Shown here: positions 1 to 7,479 of the stretch, piece after piece
How positions within the stretch are numbered: the first letter of the stretch is position 1
Layout: every line of letters starts with the position of its first letter
Assembly (NCBI RefSeq): GCF_900182985.1
Contig: NZ_FXUY01000001.1
Span: 496,001-560,000 of the forward strand
Origin: Pseudomonas helmanticensis
GTDB lineage: Bacteria > Pseudomonadota > Gammaproteobacteria > Pseudomonadales > Pseudomonadaceae
Reading direction: 5' to 3'
DNA length: 64,000 nt
The notes under the pieces: generated by a model
Told to the model about the DNA's origin: nothing
What the model saw: only the letters and a program-made list of their open reading frames with translations
Databases searched by the model: none
Program-made: the position numbers and the translations under genes

Positions 1-20
1 AATAAGCCACGGTTGAACGC

Positions 21-53
21 AAAAAAGCCCGGCTGATCAGGCCGGGCTTTTTT
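21..53. terminator. Bidirectional intrinsic terminator
   Basis: A run of six A, a GC-rich stem (GCCCGGC pairing with GCCGGGC around TGATCA) and a run of T form a hairpin that works in both directions. It lies just beyond the stop of the repeat-protein gene, which is on the minus strand, and probably ends its transcript and that of a gene to the left of the window. Confidence 0.85.
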
Positions 54-79
54 GTGGGTGTTGCGGTAGAACGATTGAT

Positions 80-520
80 TCAGGCAACACGGCGTTCGAG
101 CAGACGATCAGAGCCGCCTTCGGCAACACGGCGTTCGAGCAGACGATCGGAGCCACCTTCAGCAACACGGCGTTCGAGCAGACGATCAGAGCCACCTTCA
201 GCAACACGGCGTTCGAGCAGACGGTCGGAGCCACCTTCAGCAACACGGCGTTCGAGCAGACGATCAGAGCCACCTTCAGCAACACGGCGTTCGAGCAGAC
301 GATCAGAGCCACCTTCAGCAACGCGGCGTTCGAGCAGACGGTCGGAGCCACCTTCGGCAACGCGGCGTTCGAGCAGACGGTCGGAGCCACCTTCTGCAAC
401 ACGACTTTCAATCAGCTTGTCCGAACCGCCTTCGGCGATCATGGTGTGGGCCGGGGTAGCGGCAAAAGCGTTAACTGCGAAAACCGAGAAAGCGATGCTG
501 AGAAGGGTTTGGCGTTTCAT
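80..520 (-). CDS. Secreted tandem-repeat protein (nine 13-residue repeats)
   Basis: A 146-residue protein. Residues 1-20 form a clear Sec signal peptide (Lys/Arg start, hydrophobic core, cut after AFA). After an eight-residue linker, residues 29-145 are nine back-to-back copies of a 13-residue unit, AEGGSDRLLERRV. The copy nearest the N-terminus differs (AEGGSDKLIESRV); the other eight are identical. There is no other domain. Each unit pairs a Gly-rich turn (EGGSD) with a short basic amphipathic piece (RLLERR), so the mature protein should be a charged, regularly repeating periplasmic or secreted chain. I recall short proteins with the same unit, in different copy number, in other pseudomonads, sometimes labelled phage-infection protein, but I know of no demonstrated function. 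The start is the only one that gives a signal peptide. The gene stands alone and ends before a terminator. Confidence 0.85.
   Translation of the reverse strand: MKRQTLLSIAFSVFAVNAFAATPAHTMIAEGGSDKLIESRVAEGGSDRLLERRVAEGGSDRLLERRVAEGGSDRLLERRVAEGGSDRLLERRVAEGGSDRLLERRVAEGGSDRLLERRVAEGGSDRLLERRVAEGGSDRLLERRVA
86..436 (-). repeat. 39-bp coding tandem repeat, nine units
   Basis: Nine consecutive 39-bp units encode the 13-residue repeats of the surrounding gene. Eight units code for identical peptides but differ at a few synonymous third positions (for example cagacgatc versus cagacggtc). The array is therefore not entirely newly amplified and is kept at protein level. Copy number is likely to vary between strains by slippage or unequal recombination. 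Confidence 0.9.
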
Positions 521-642
521 GATCGTGTGCTCCAGAAGTTGTTTGTTTGTCTGGAGCCGATCTTACGCCGAGGATTTTTTATGAGAACTTCATTGACGTG
601 ATGGTGACTATCGACGCCAGCGATGGTTGACCCAGCCCCGAT

Positions 643-1212
643 TTACGGGGCCTTCGCGCGAATACACAACTCACCGGTGGCACGCGTCAGCGCCAGTTCA
701 TGCAACGCATCCTTGGTCAGGCCGCTGCGTGCCTTGGCCAGCCACGCCGGGCAGTTCGGGTCTTGGCGATACGGTAGGAAAGCGGCGTATTGCTGCAGCA
801 GCCGGGTTTGCAATTCGTCGAGCCGTGGACGAATCTGCTGACCGAGATCCGGGCGCGGCGTATCCGGTGCGGCACCGGCCGCCTGCCATTGTGCGAGCAG
901 ACCGTACTGCACCAGTTTATTTGCCTCCATCTGCGCCCCGATCAACTGCGCGACATCCTCCGCGTCGAGCTTGCGCTCGGCGGCCAGCGTGCGCGCATTG
1001 GCGATGACCTGCGCCTCGCGCGGGCTGTCCTGGATGGGTTTGCCGCTGTCCCATTTAGTCAGCGCAACGAGGTCGCCGGTGTTCAGGCGTTCGTTCAGGG
1101 TTTCCAGCAACGGCTTTAACGATTCCGGGGGCGCTGCGGCGGTGGCGGCGTGCGCACCGCTGGCCAATAAAGCGAGGAGGGAGCAGCTCAGCAGGTGGCG
1201 AACGTGGGGCAT
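643..1212 (-). CDS. aroQ: Periplasmic chorismate mutase (AroQ gamma class)
   Basis: A 189-residue protein expected to convert chorismate to prephenate outside the cytoplasm. Residues 1-22 are a signal peptide (cut after AHA). The all-helical AroQ-gamma domain follows, with the segments RLNTGDLVALTKWDSGKPI near residue 42 and EANKLVQYGLL near residue 96. Arg42, Lys53 and Arg65 keep the spacing of the catalytic Arg-Lys-Arg set of secreted chorismate mutases. Asn98 and Gln102 sit where the Mycobacterium enzyme has Thr and Glu. Length is typical for the class. It is not next to other aromatic biosynthesis genes, in keeping with the exported form being separate from the cytoplasmic pathway. Its physiological role in pseudomonads is unsettled. 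Confidence 0.88.
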   Translation of the reverse strand: MPHVRHLLSCSLLALLASGAHAATAAAPPESLKPLLETLNERLNTGDLVALTKWDSGKPIQDSPREAQVIANARTLAAERKLDAEDVAQLIGAQMEANKLVQYGLLAQWQAAGAAPDTPRPDLGQQIRPRLDELQTRLLQQYAAFLPYRQDPNCPAWLAKARSGLTKDALHELALTRATGELCIRAKAP

Positions 1213-1411
1213 TAATCAGGCCTCGATCAGTAAAAAATGCAAGGCGTGTTGTTTATCACAGCTGCCGCTCCGCACCTACCGGCCCTTACCGAAAAAACAA
1301 GCAATGGAGCAGCCAGTCGACACCGATTTGAAATGTTAATTGCGCCCCGCGAGCAAGTCACCGAAGCTATCCTGTCATAGCCCTCCCGCCGTCGAGATGG
1401 ACCTCCATTCA

Positions 1412-2770
1412 ATGCAAACCGCCACTGCCGTCAAACCCCTCTGGCACACCTACCTGCTGTTCCTGGCCCCCATGGTGCTGTCCAACTTCCTGCAATCGAT
1501 GTCGGGCACGGTCAACAGCATCTACATCGGCCAGATGCTCGGTACCCAGGCGCTGGCGGCGGTGTCCGGGATGTTTCCCATCGTGTTCTTTTTCATTGCC
1601 CTGGTGATCGGCCTTGGTGCCGGCGCGGGCGTGTTGATCGGTCAGGCGTGGGGCGCGCGCGAACCGCACATGGTCAAGGCAATTGCCGGGGCGACGCTGT
1701 TGCTCGGGGTGTTGATCGGTCTGGTGGCGGCGGTGTTCGGCAGTGTGTTTGCGCGCCAGGCGTTGAGCGGGCTGGGGACGCCGGCGGATGTGCTCGACGA
1801 TGCGGTGGCGTATGCCCATGTGATGATGTGGATTCTGCCGTCGTTGCTGGTGTTCGTGTTGTTCACGCAGTTGCTGCGCGGGGTCAGCGACACGCTGTCG
1901 CCGTTGCTGGCGCTGATTGTGTCGACCTCGGTCGGCCTGGCGCTGACGCCGGCGCTGATTCGCGGCTGGTTCGGCCTGCCGCAATTGGGCATTCAGAGTG
2001 CGGCGTATGCCGGTCTGGCCGGTAACCTCGCGGCGATGGCGTGGTTGGCGTGGCGGTTGATTCGCAAGGGCCATCCGCTGGCGCCGGACCGCGAGTTCTT
2101 TGCCGCACTGCGACTCAACGGAGCGATTCTCGGCAAGGTGTTGCGCATCGGCCTGCCGACCGGGGTGCAGATGATTGTGCTGTCGTTGTCGGAGCTGGTG
2201 ATTCTCGCGCTGGTCAACCAGCACGGCTCGCAAGCGACGGCGGCGTATGGTGCGGTGACACAGATCGTCAACTACGTGCAGTTCCCGGCGTTGTCGATTG
2301 CGATCACCGCGTCGATCCTTGGCGCGCAAGCCATCGGTGCCGGACGCCTGGAACGCATGGGACCGATTCTGCGCACCGGGCTATTGATCAACGTGTGCCT
2401 GACCGGCGGTCTGATCGTGCTGGGCTATCTGCTCTCGCATTGGCTGCTCGGGCTGTTCCTCACCGAGGACTCGACCCGGTTGATGGCCGAGCATCTGCTG
2501 CAAATCATGTTGTGGAGCCTGTTGGTGTTCGGTTTCCAGGCGATCATCGGCGGGATCATGCGTGCCAGCGGTACGGTGCTGGTGCCGGTGGCCATCGCGA
2601 TTATCTGCGTGGTCGGCGTGCAATTGCCGGCGGCCTACTGGCTGGATGCGCAATATGGTTTGCCGGGTGTGTGGATGGCGTTTCCGGTGGCGTATCTGGG
2701 GATGCTGATCTTGCAGACGCTGTATTACAAACTGGTCTGGCAACACCAGAAGATCGAACGACTGGTGTAG
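1412..2770 (+). CDS. MATE family multidrug efflux transporter
   Basis: An inner-membrane antiporter of 452 residues with about twelve membrane segments arranged as two six-helix halves. The first segment reads LLFLAPMVLSNFLQSMSG, followed by the family's VNSIYIGQMLG loop. MATE proteins expel cationic drugs and metabolites in exchange for Na+ or H+. The start is uncertain: ATG 1412 (MQTATAV) and ATG 1397 (five residues longer) are both possible, and neither has a strong ribosome-binding site. A TTG further up at 1340 would add an unconvincing hydrophilic extension. The stop is followed at once by a REP palindrome. No regulator is adjacent. Confidence 0.88.
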   Translation: MQTATAVKPLWHTYLLFLAPMVLSNFLQSMSGTVNSIYIGQMLGTQALAAVSGMFPIVFFFIALVIGLGAGAGVLIGQAWGAREPHMVKAIAGATLLLGVLIGLVAAVFGSVFARQALSGLGTPADVLDDAVAYAHVMMWILPSLLVFVLFTQLLRGVSDTLSPLLALIVSTSVGLALTPALIRGWFGLPQLGIQSAAYAGLAGNLAAMAWLAWRLIRKGHPLAPDREFFAALRLNGAILGKVLRIGLPTGVQMIVLSLSELVILALVNQHGSQATAAYGAVTQIVNYVQFPALSIAITASILGAQAIGAGRLERMGPILRTGLLINVCLTGGLIVLGYLLSHWLLGLFLTEDSTRLMAEHLLQIMLWSLLVFGFQAIIGGIMRASGTVLVPVAIAIICVVGVQLPAAYWLDAQYGLPGVWMAFPVAYLGMLILQTLYYKLVWQHQKIERLV

Positions 2771-2864
2771 GAGCTGCCGCAGGCTGCGATCTTTTGATCT
2801 TTTGATCTTGCGCCGGCGTAATAAAAACAAGATCAACGGATCGCAGCCTGCGGCAGCTCCTACA
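2766..2864. repeat. REP/REPIN palindrome, family A
   Basis: Two inverted arms, GTAGGAGCTGCCGCAGGCTG and its complement, each followed inward by CGATCTTTTGATC, lie around a short loop. This is the commonest repeat in the window (family A). It sits directly after the MATE stop codon and may act as a transcript-stabilising or terminating hairpin. Confidence 0.9.
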
Positions 2865-2944
2865 GGGATGGATATTTTGCTGTTGTCCGGGGAGAAAGCA
2901 TCGTAGGTTACGCGCCATAACGATAAGGACGTTTGAGGGTGTAA

Positions 2945-3943
2945 ATGGGGGCTTTTCGACTGCTGTTGGCGGTGCTGGTTGCCGTTTCGCATATGGGCGT
3001 AACGTTCTCCGGGCTCAATCCCGGTGTGGTGGCGGTGATTTCTTTTCTGATCATCAGCGGTTTCGTCATGACTTCGCTGATCGAGCGTAACTACAGCTCG
3101 ACCGGTAAAATCGCCTCGTTCTATCTCGACCGGGCCTTGCGCCTGTATCCGCAGTTTTTGTTCTACTTCATCGCGTCGTGCATCGTCGTGCACGTGCTGA
3201 TGCCCGGTTCGGCGCCTGACCTCGAACTGACGGTGCCGCGCGTGGCCGCGAGCCTGTCCATGGTGCCGCTGGGTTTCTATATGTTCGGGGTTTCGAGCCT
3301 GTGGATTCTGCCGCCCGCGTGGTCGCTGGGGCTGGAGATGTGTTTTTACCTGGTGATTCCCTTTCTGCTTATCTTCAAGTGGCGCGGCGCGGCGTTCGCC
3401 TTGTCTGTCGGCGTATTTGTGCTGGCGTGTTTCGGCTACATCAACACCGATTACTACGGCTATCGCTTGTTGCCGGGCGTTCTGTTCATGTTTCTGTGCG
3501 GCAGCTATCTGTACAAAGCCAACAGCAGAGGAATGGCAGTGGTGGCCGCGACAACGATCGGCGCAGGGTTGCTGTTCGCGGCGATCATGGCGGGCGTGAT
3601 CGAGCGTCAGCCCTACAACGCCGAGGTGACGTTGGGCACCGCATTGGGAATTCCAGCGGTGTATTGGCTGAGCCGGCTCAAGTATCACCGGGTCGACGAG
3701 TTTCTCGGCAACCTCAGTTATGGCGTGTTTCTCAATCACTTTGTGCTGATTTACGCGCTGCACGGTTTCTGGTCGGGGACGTACGACGCCGCAATCATTC
3801 TGGGCGTGTTGCTGGTCGCCTTTTCGCTCAGCTACCTGACTTACTACTGCATCGAACGGCCGGCGTTGAAATTGCGCCATCGGCTTCGGGCAGGCGTGCG
3901 AGCGGGAGCAACTGAAACGCGCAGCGCTGAAGCGCTGCTCTGA
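2945..3943 (+). CDS. Acyltransferase family 3 membrane protein (OafA-like)
   Basis: A 332-residue integral membrane protein of the acyltransferase-3 family (COG1835), which transfers acyl groups such as acetyl to surface polysaccharides, LPS O-antigen or lipids. Features seen: an N-terminal hydrophobic stretch with LVAVSHMGV, in which His17 is a candidate for the catalytic His; the family's FLIISGFVMTSLIERN segment; the basic YLDRALRLYPQF loop; about ten hydrophobic helices; and the C-terminal YYCIERPALKLRHR motif that normally closes these domains. It has no SGNH esterase domain. No polysaccharide genes are nearby, so the acceptor cannot be named. Confidence 0.85.
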   Translation: MGAFRLLLAVLVAVSHMGVTFSGLNPGVVAVISFLIISGFVMTSLIERNYSSTGKIASFYLDRALRLYPQFLFYFIASCIVVHVLMPGSAPDLELTVPRVAASLSMVPLGFYMFGVSSLWILPPAWSLGLEMCFYLVIPFLLIFKWRGAAFALSVGVFVLACFGYINTDYYGYRLLPGVLFMFLCGSYLYKANSRGMAVVAATTIGAGLLFAAIMAGVIERQPYNAEVTLGTALGIPAVYWLSRLKYHRVDEFLGNLSYGVFLNHFVLIYALHGFWSGTYDAAIILGVLLVAFSLSYLTYYCIERPALKLRHRLRAGVRAGATETRSAEALL

Positions 3944-4037
3944 TCCCAGGCGCGCCACGGTGGCAACTGGCGTAACCGGTGGATGTTTGCTTAAGTCAAT
4001 CGAGGCCCATGACGTCTAGCGCTGTCCGGAGAATCCC

Positions 4038-4595
4038 ATGTCGTTGCGATTGCTGCCAGCCGCTGCGTTTGTCCTGTGCGCCATTCCCGCTGCGCAAGCC
4101 GTCGAATACACACGGGTCAACACCCACGCCAGTCAGATCAGCTTCACCTACAACCAGATGGGTTCGCGGATGTACGGCACCTTCGGCAAGTTCGAGGCGA
4201 CGCTGGATTTCGACAGCGAGCATCTCGACCGCGCCCACACCACCTTGCACATCGATCTGGCGAGCATCGATGCCGGTAGCGAGGATGCCAATACCGAACT
4301 GGTGAAACCGGCGTGGTTCGACACGGAAAAATTCCCCATGGCCGTGTTCGAATCGAGCCACTTCACCGAGGTCGCGCAAAACCGCTACCTGATTGCCGGC
4401 CAACTGACCCTCAAAGGCATTACCCGCGAGGTGCAAGTGCCGGTGGAATTGAAACCGGACAACGCGATCGGCATCTTTGACGGCGAACTGTTGCTCAAAC
4501 GCGACGAGTTCGGCCTCGGCGCGGGGGAGTGGGCGGACACCGTGGTGTCCAAGGACATCGCGATCAAGTTCAAGGTGGTGGCGCCACAGCAGTGA
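4038..4595 (+). CDS. YceI family periplasmic lipid-binding protein
   Basis: A 185-residue protein with a signal peptide (residues 1-21, cut after AQA) and a complete YceI beta-barrel domain: the opening YTRVNTHASQISFTYNQMGSRMYGTFGKFEATLDFD, the central FDTEKFPMAVFESSHF and the KGITREVQVPVELK strand. Family members bind long isoprenoid or fatty chains in a lipocalin-like barrel and are induced by osmotic, acid or base stress in some bacteria. The ligand is unknown here. A good ribosome-binding site (GGAGAATCCC) precedes the ATG. The gene stands alone. Confidence 0.9.
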   Translation: MSLRLLPAAAFVLCAIPAAQAVEYTRVNTHASQISFTYNQMGSRMYGTFGKFEATLDFDSEHLDRAHTTLHIDLASIDAGSEDANTELVKPAWFDTEKFPMAVFESSHFTEVAQNRYLIAGQLTLKGITREVQVPVELKPDNAIGIFDGELLLKRDEFGLGAGEWADTVVSKDIAIKFKVVAPQQ

Positions 4596-4610
4596 CGCCA
4601 CGCGCGCCCA

Positions 4611-4823
4611 TCAATACGCGCGCCAGTGCCCTGGCATCCAGCGCCACTGATTACCGGCCCAACGATAGTGGCCGCCGATCCAGTGATAACCCGGCGCCGG
4701 CATCACCGTTACCACTTCCACTGGCGGCGGAGGCCGATGTGGGCGGGCCGGCGCGACGACGCAACCGGACAGGGTGATTGCCACCAGCGTGGCGCCTAGC
4801 AGTGCTTTCAGATTTCTCGGCAT
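4611..4823 (-). CDS. YXWGXW repeat lipoprotein (short)
   Basis: A 70-residue protein. It begins with a lipoprotein signal whose lipobox is LSGC (Cys21), then a proline-rich spacer, then Trp-rich motifs of the type PGYHWIGGHYRWAGNQWRW and MPGHW. This is the YXWGXW-repeat family, small envelope proteins of unknown function. It lies 42 bp downstream of a larger paralogue on the same strand and is probably cotranscribed with it. Confidence 0.8.
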   Translation of the reverse strand: MPRNLKALLGATLVAITLSGCVVAPARPHRPPPPVEVVTVMPAPGYHWIGGHYRWAGNQWRWMPGHWRAY

Positions 4824-4865
4824 AGAGGTTTCCCGGCAGATGAGGTGAGCAGGCGCTGGGGCAAA

Positions 4866-5189
4866 TCAACGCACCCAATGCCCTTCGATCCAGAACCAGT
4901 TCGGCCCTCGAGCCTGCCAGTGGCCCGGTTTCCAGCGGGCGCCATAGCGCACCGGTTGCCAGTGCCCGGGCATCCACACATAACCGCGTCCTTGCCAACG
5001 CCAATGGCCCTGATCCCAGACATAACCGGGACGCGCGCCGGGCATCACTTCCATGCGCATTGGCGGCGGGGCTTGCTGGACGATCACCACCGGTTGCGCA
5101 AACACCGGCGCGCTGCTCAGCGCGGCAAGCGTCAACGGCACCAGCAACAGGGATTTCCGCCATTTCGACAGGGAACGCAACACGCTCAT
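4866..5189 (-). CDS. YXWGXW repeat-containing secreted protein
   Basis: A 107-residue protein with a long basic N-region and a signal peptide ending near residue 31 (VFAQ). Four Trp-rich repeats follow (YVWDQGHWRWQGRG, YVWMPGHWQPV, RWKPGHWQARG, WFWIEGHWVR). The repeat has the form aromatic-x-W-x-x-G-H-W, about 15-17 residues apart. It is a paralogue of the lipoprotein gene next to it, and duplication within the pair is likely. The function is unknown; the family is often stress-related or envelope-associated. Confidence 0.8.
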   Translation of the reverse strand: MSVLRSLSKWRKSLLLVPLTLAALSSAPVFAQPVVIVQQAPPPMRMEVMPGARPGYVWDQGHWRWQGRGYVWMPGHWQPVRYGARWKPGHWQARGPNWFWIEGHWVR

Positions 5190-5444
5190 GACAACTCCTC
5201 GAGGCCTGCGTCGAAAAGTGAACGCAGCTGAGCAATTGGACGCTGAATCGGCGAAAGATCGCGTCTGGCGCGGATGAAATTTTTGTCAGGGACGCAGTGC
5301 GTGTGATTTAGGTTTTATGCCGGGCGGTTCGAAGTAAAAAAACTTCGGTTATTCGCGAGCAAACGCTGGTCCCGTCACCACAGTTACAAGCTCAGTTGAC
5401 CCACAAGGTATGATGTCGCGGTTTTCCGTCGGAGCTCACCCACC
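5190..5444. other. Intergenic region between divergent genes
   Basis: About 255 bp between the divergent YXWGXW and GNAT genes, expected to hold both promoters. A moderately AT-rich stretch lies at 5273-5345. I see no convincing operator, RNA gene or open frame. Confidence 0.5.
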
Positions 5445-6131
5445 ATGCCACGCATCACCCACTTCAAATCCCCATGCCCCGAAGGCGTCAACAGCCAGAT
5501 TCTGCAAATGGTCGTCGATTACCTGACCGACATCAGCGCGGTCGGTCTCGGCCCGAGCAATCTGCTGTACAACGTCTATCAATACGCGGTCGGCTATGAG
5601 GTGCATCTGTATCTGGAAGCGCTGAGCGGCGAGAAGGGCACTGAGGTGGAATTGTTGGTCGCCACGGCTGAGAAAGACCCGGAACAGGTCACCGGTTTCC
5701 TCTTGTACCTGCCAGTGCAGGGCGATTGGGAGGCGTGCAGCGTTGCCTACATGGCGGTGCGCGAAGGGCATCGGCGTCAGGGCGTGGCGCGGGCGCTGAT
5801 CAGCGAAATGGTCGGGCGTTATCCGCATGCCGAACTGGCCTGCACGGTCGGCAAAGTGCCGTATTTCGAAGCGATGGGCTTCGAAGTGATCGGCTCGCGC
5901 GAGACGCAGGTGCTGATGAGCACCCGGCATTACCGCAGTAACGGCTTGCGCGGTTTTATCGACACCACGCCGATCTACCGCTCGCTGGAAGTGCAGCAGA
6001 TACACACCTATCTGCTGCAAAAGAACGGCAAGCGCGCCATGCTCGATGCCGAGAAACAGCGCGACCGGCATCTGGACCAGACCACCCGCCACGCCGAAGA
6101 ATTCGTTCGTCAGCGCCTGACGGTGCACTGA
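5445..6131 (+). CDS. GNAT family N-acetyltransferase
   Basis: A 228-residue protein. An acetyl-CoA binding core lies near residues 100-125: the strand CSVAYMAVREGHRRQGVARALISEM carries the diagnostic RRQGVA pyrophosphate loop, followed by FEAMGFEVIG, the usual C-terminal strand and helix. About 60 extra residues follow the GNAT core and include a charged helix rich in Glu and Arg. The acceptor is unknown. A ribosome-binding site (GGAG) lies 11 bases before the ATG. It is followed by a family A REP element. Confidence 0.8.
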   Translation: MPRITHFKSPCPEGVNSQILQMVVDYLTDISAVGLGPSNLLYNVYQYAVGYEVHLYLEALSGEKGTEVELLVATAEKDPEQVTGFLLYLPVQGDWEACSVAYMAVREGHRRQGVARALISEMVGRYPHAELACTVGKVPYFEAMGFEVIGSRETQVLMSTRHYRSNGLRGFIDTTPIYRSLEVQQIHTYLLQKNGKRAMLDAEKQRDRHLDQTTRHAEEFVRQRLTVH

Positions 6132-6179
6132 TTCGCGCACCCAAAAAAGCCATTCCCCCCCCCTATTCATACATCCCTT

Positions 6180-6267
6180 GTAGGAGCTGACGAGTGAAAC
6201 GAGGCTGCGATCTTTTGATGTTGTTTTTCAAGAAAGATCGCAGCCTCGTTTCACTCGTCAGCTCCTA
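6180..6267. repeat. REP/REPIN palindrome, family A variant
   Basis: A family A palindrome in which the stem centre reads GACGAGTGAAACGAGG instead of GCCGCAGG on both arms. The ends GTAGGAGCT and the inner GCTGCGATCTTT are kept. It lies between convergent genes. Confidence 0.88.
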
Positions 6268-6300
6268 AAGTTCAATTGAGGTAGTTGAGGCAGGCAGGGC

Positions 6301-7416
6301 TTAACGCGAGCCCGGCCAGCCAGCCTTGTCCAGTGCGGCAAGCAGCGTTTGCGCATCCAGCCCCGGCACCGAATGCCCGTTGCCTGCGGTGCTTTCACTG
6401 GCCAGCAAGGCATTGATGATCGCTTCTTCAACCGCCTCGGTCGCCGCCAGAAACAGCTCGCTGATGTGGTCGTTGTTGACCATGCGCAAGCCCTCGCAGG
6501 TCGGCGCGCCTTTGCCTTCATAAGCGGCGGGCGGCACCTGATTACCGGTGGCGAACGCGATGAAAATATCGCCGCTGTGGTCCTCGTTACCGCCCCCGGT
6601 ACGCGCCAGCCCTAGGCTCGCGCGCTGCGCCAGACGCGTGCATTGATGCGGCAACAGCGGCGCATCGGTGGCCAGGCAGACGACGATCGAACCCATGCCC
6701 GGATGCGGTAACGATGCGCGCAAAAACGGCGAGTCCTTCTGCTCCATATAGCGTCCGACCGGATAACCATCGACGCGCAATTCGCTGCGAATGCCGTGAT
6801 TCGCCTGGACGATTGCGCCCACCGTCCAACCGCCCTGAGCGCTGCTCAAACGGCGCGACGCGGTGCCGATGCCACCCTTGAATTCATGGCAGATCATGCC
6901 GCTGCCACCACCGACCGCACCTTCCTCTACCGCGCCGTCGACCGCGTTGCTCAGGGCTTCGGCGACATGCGCGGGCTGGACATGAAAGCCGTTGATGTCG
7001 TTGAGCAGACCGTCGAAAGTTTCCAGCACCACCGGCATGTTCCAGTAGAGGCGACCGTCGTCCGGTTGCTGCTCACGGTCCAGCGCCACCAGTGCATCGC
7101 GCACCACGCCGAGGCTGTGGGTATTGGTGAAAGCGATCGGGCTGGTGAGCAGACCGGCTTCACGAATCCACTCGAGTCCGGTGGCGTCACCGTTGCCGTT
7201 GAGCACATGCACGCCGGCGAAACACGGTTGCTGATTGGTTGAACCACGGCGCGGTTCGATCACGGTGACGCCGGTGCAGATATCGCGCCCGGCGCTGCTG
7301 CGGCCACGCACATTGCTATGGCCGACGCGCACGCCGGGCACATCGGTGATCGCATTGAGCGGGCCGGGCAGCATCTGGCCGATGCGGATATTGAGGTCAC
7401 GGGCACGGGGTTTCAT
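6301..7416 (-). CDS. P1 family peptidase (DmpA/BapA-type aminopeptidase)
   Basis: A 371-residue Ntn-hydrolase of the S58/DmpA family. These enzymes cut themselves into two chains and then remove N-terminal L-, D- or beta-amino acids from short peptides. Visible landmarks are NAITDVPGVRVGHSNV near residue 21, the GVTVIEPRRG strand, FAGVHVLNGNGDATGLEWIREAGLLTSPIAFTNTHS, GAVGGGSGMICHEFKGGIGTASRR (residues 167-189, the region of self-cleavage) and GIRSELRVDGYPVGR. I cannot say by eye whether Thr185 or Ser187 is the nucleophile. It has no signal peptide. It sits 63 bp after the polyamine-type binding-protein gene on the same strand, suggesting that the two handle one amine or peptide substrate. 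Confidence 0.87.
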   Translation of the reverse strand: MKPRARDLNIRIGQMLPGPLNAITDVPGVRVGHSNVRGRSSAGRDICTGVTVIEPRRGSTNQQPCFAGVHVLNGNGDATGLEWIREAGLLTSPIAFTNTHSLGVVRDALVALDREQQPDDGRLYWNMPVVLETFDGLLNDINGFHVQPAHVAEALSNAVDGAVEEGAVGGGSGMICHEFKGGIGTASRRLSSAQGGWTVGAIVQANHGIRSELRVDGYPVGRYMEQKDSPFLRASLPHPGMGSIVVCLATDAPLLPHQCTRLAQRASLGLARTGGGNEDHSGDIFIAFATGNQVPPAAYEGKGAPTCEGLRMVNNDHISELFLAATEAVEEAIINALLASESTAGNGHSVPGLDAQTLLAALDKAGWPGSR

Positions 7417-7479
7417 GGTTTGTCTCTCTATAAAAGGGCAGAAATGAATGGGCGGGTTTTGTGTTGTCTGCGAGTGGGG

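Noticed and set aside
86..436. The 39-bp repeat as a CRISPR array
   Set aside because: Units are directly adjacent with no variable spacers and encode a continuous peptide.
37..584. Repetitive open frames on both strands over the start of the window (TRRSSRRSEPPSA and KVAPTVCSNAVLL repeats)
   Set aside because: They are other-frame readings of the same 39-bp repeat. Only the minus-strand frame at 80-520 has a signal peptide and a sensible start.
1409..3958. Long minus-strand frames opposite the MATE and acyltransferase genes
   Set aside because: Gln/Arg/His-rich shadow frames of high-GC genes, with no domain content and running through a REP.
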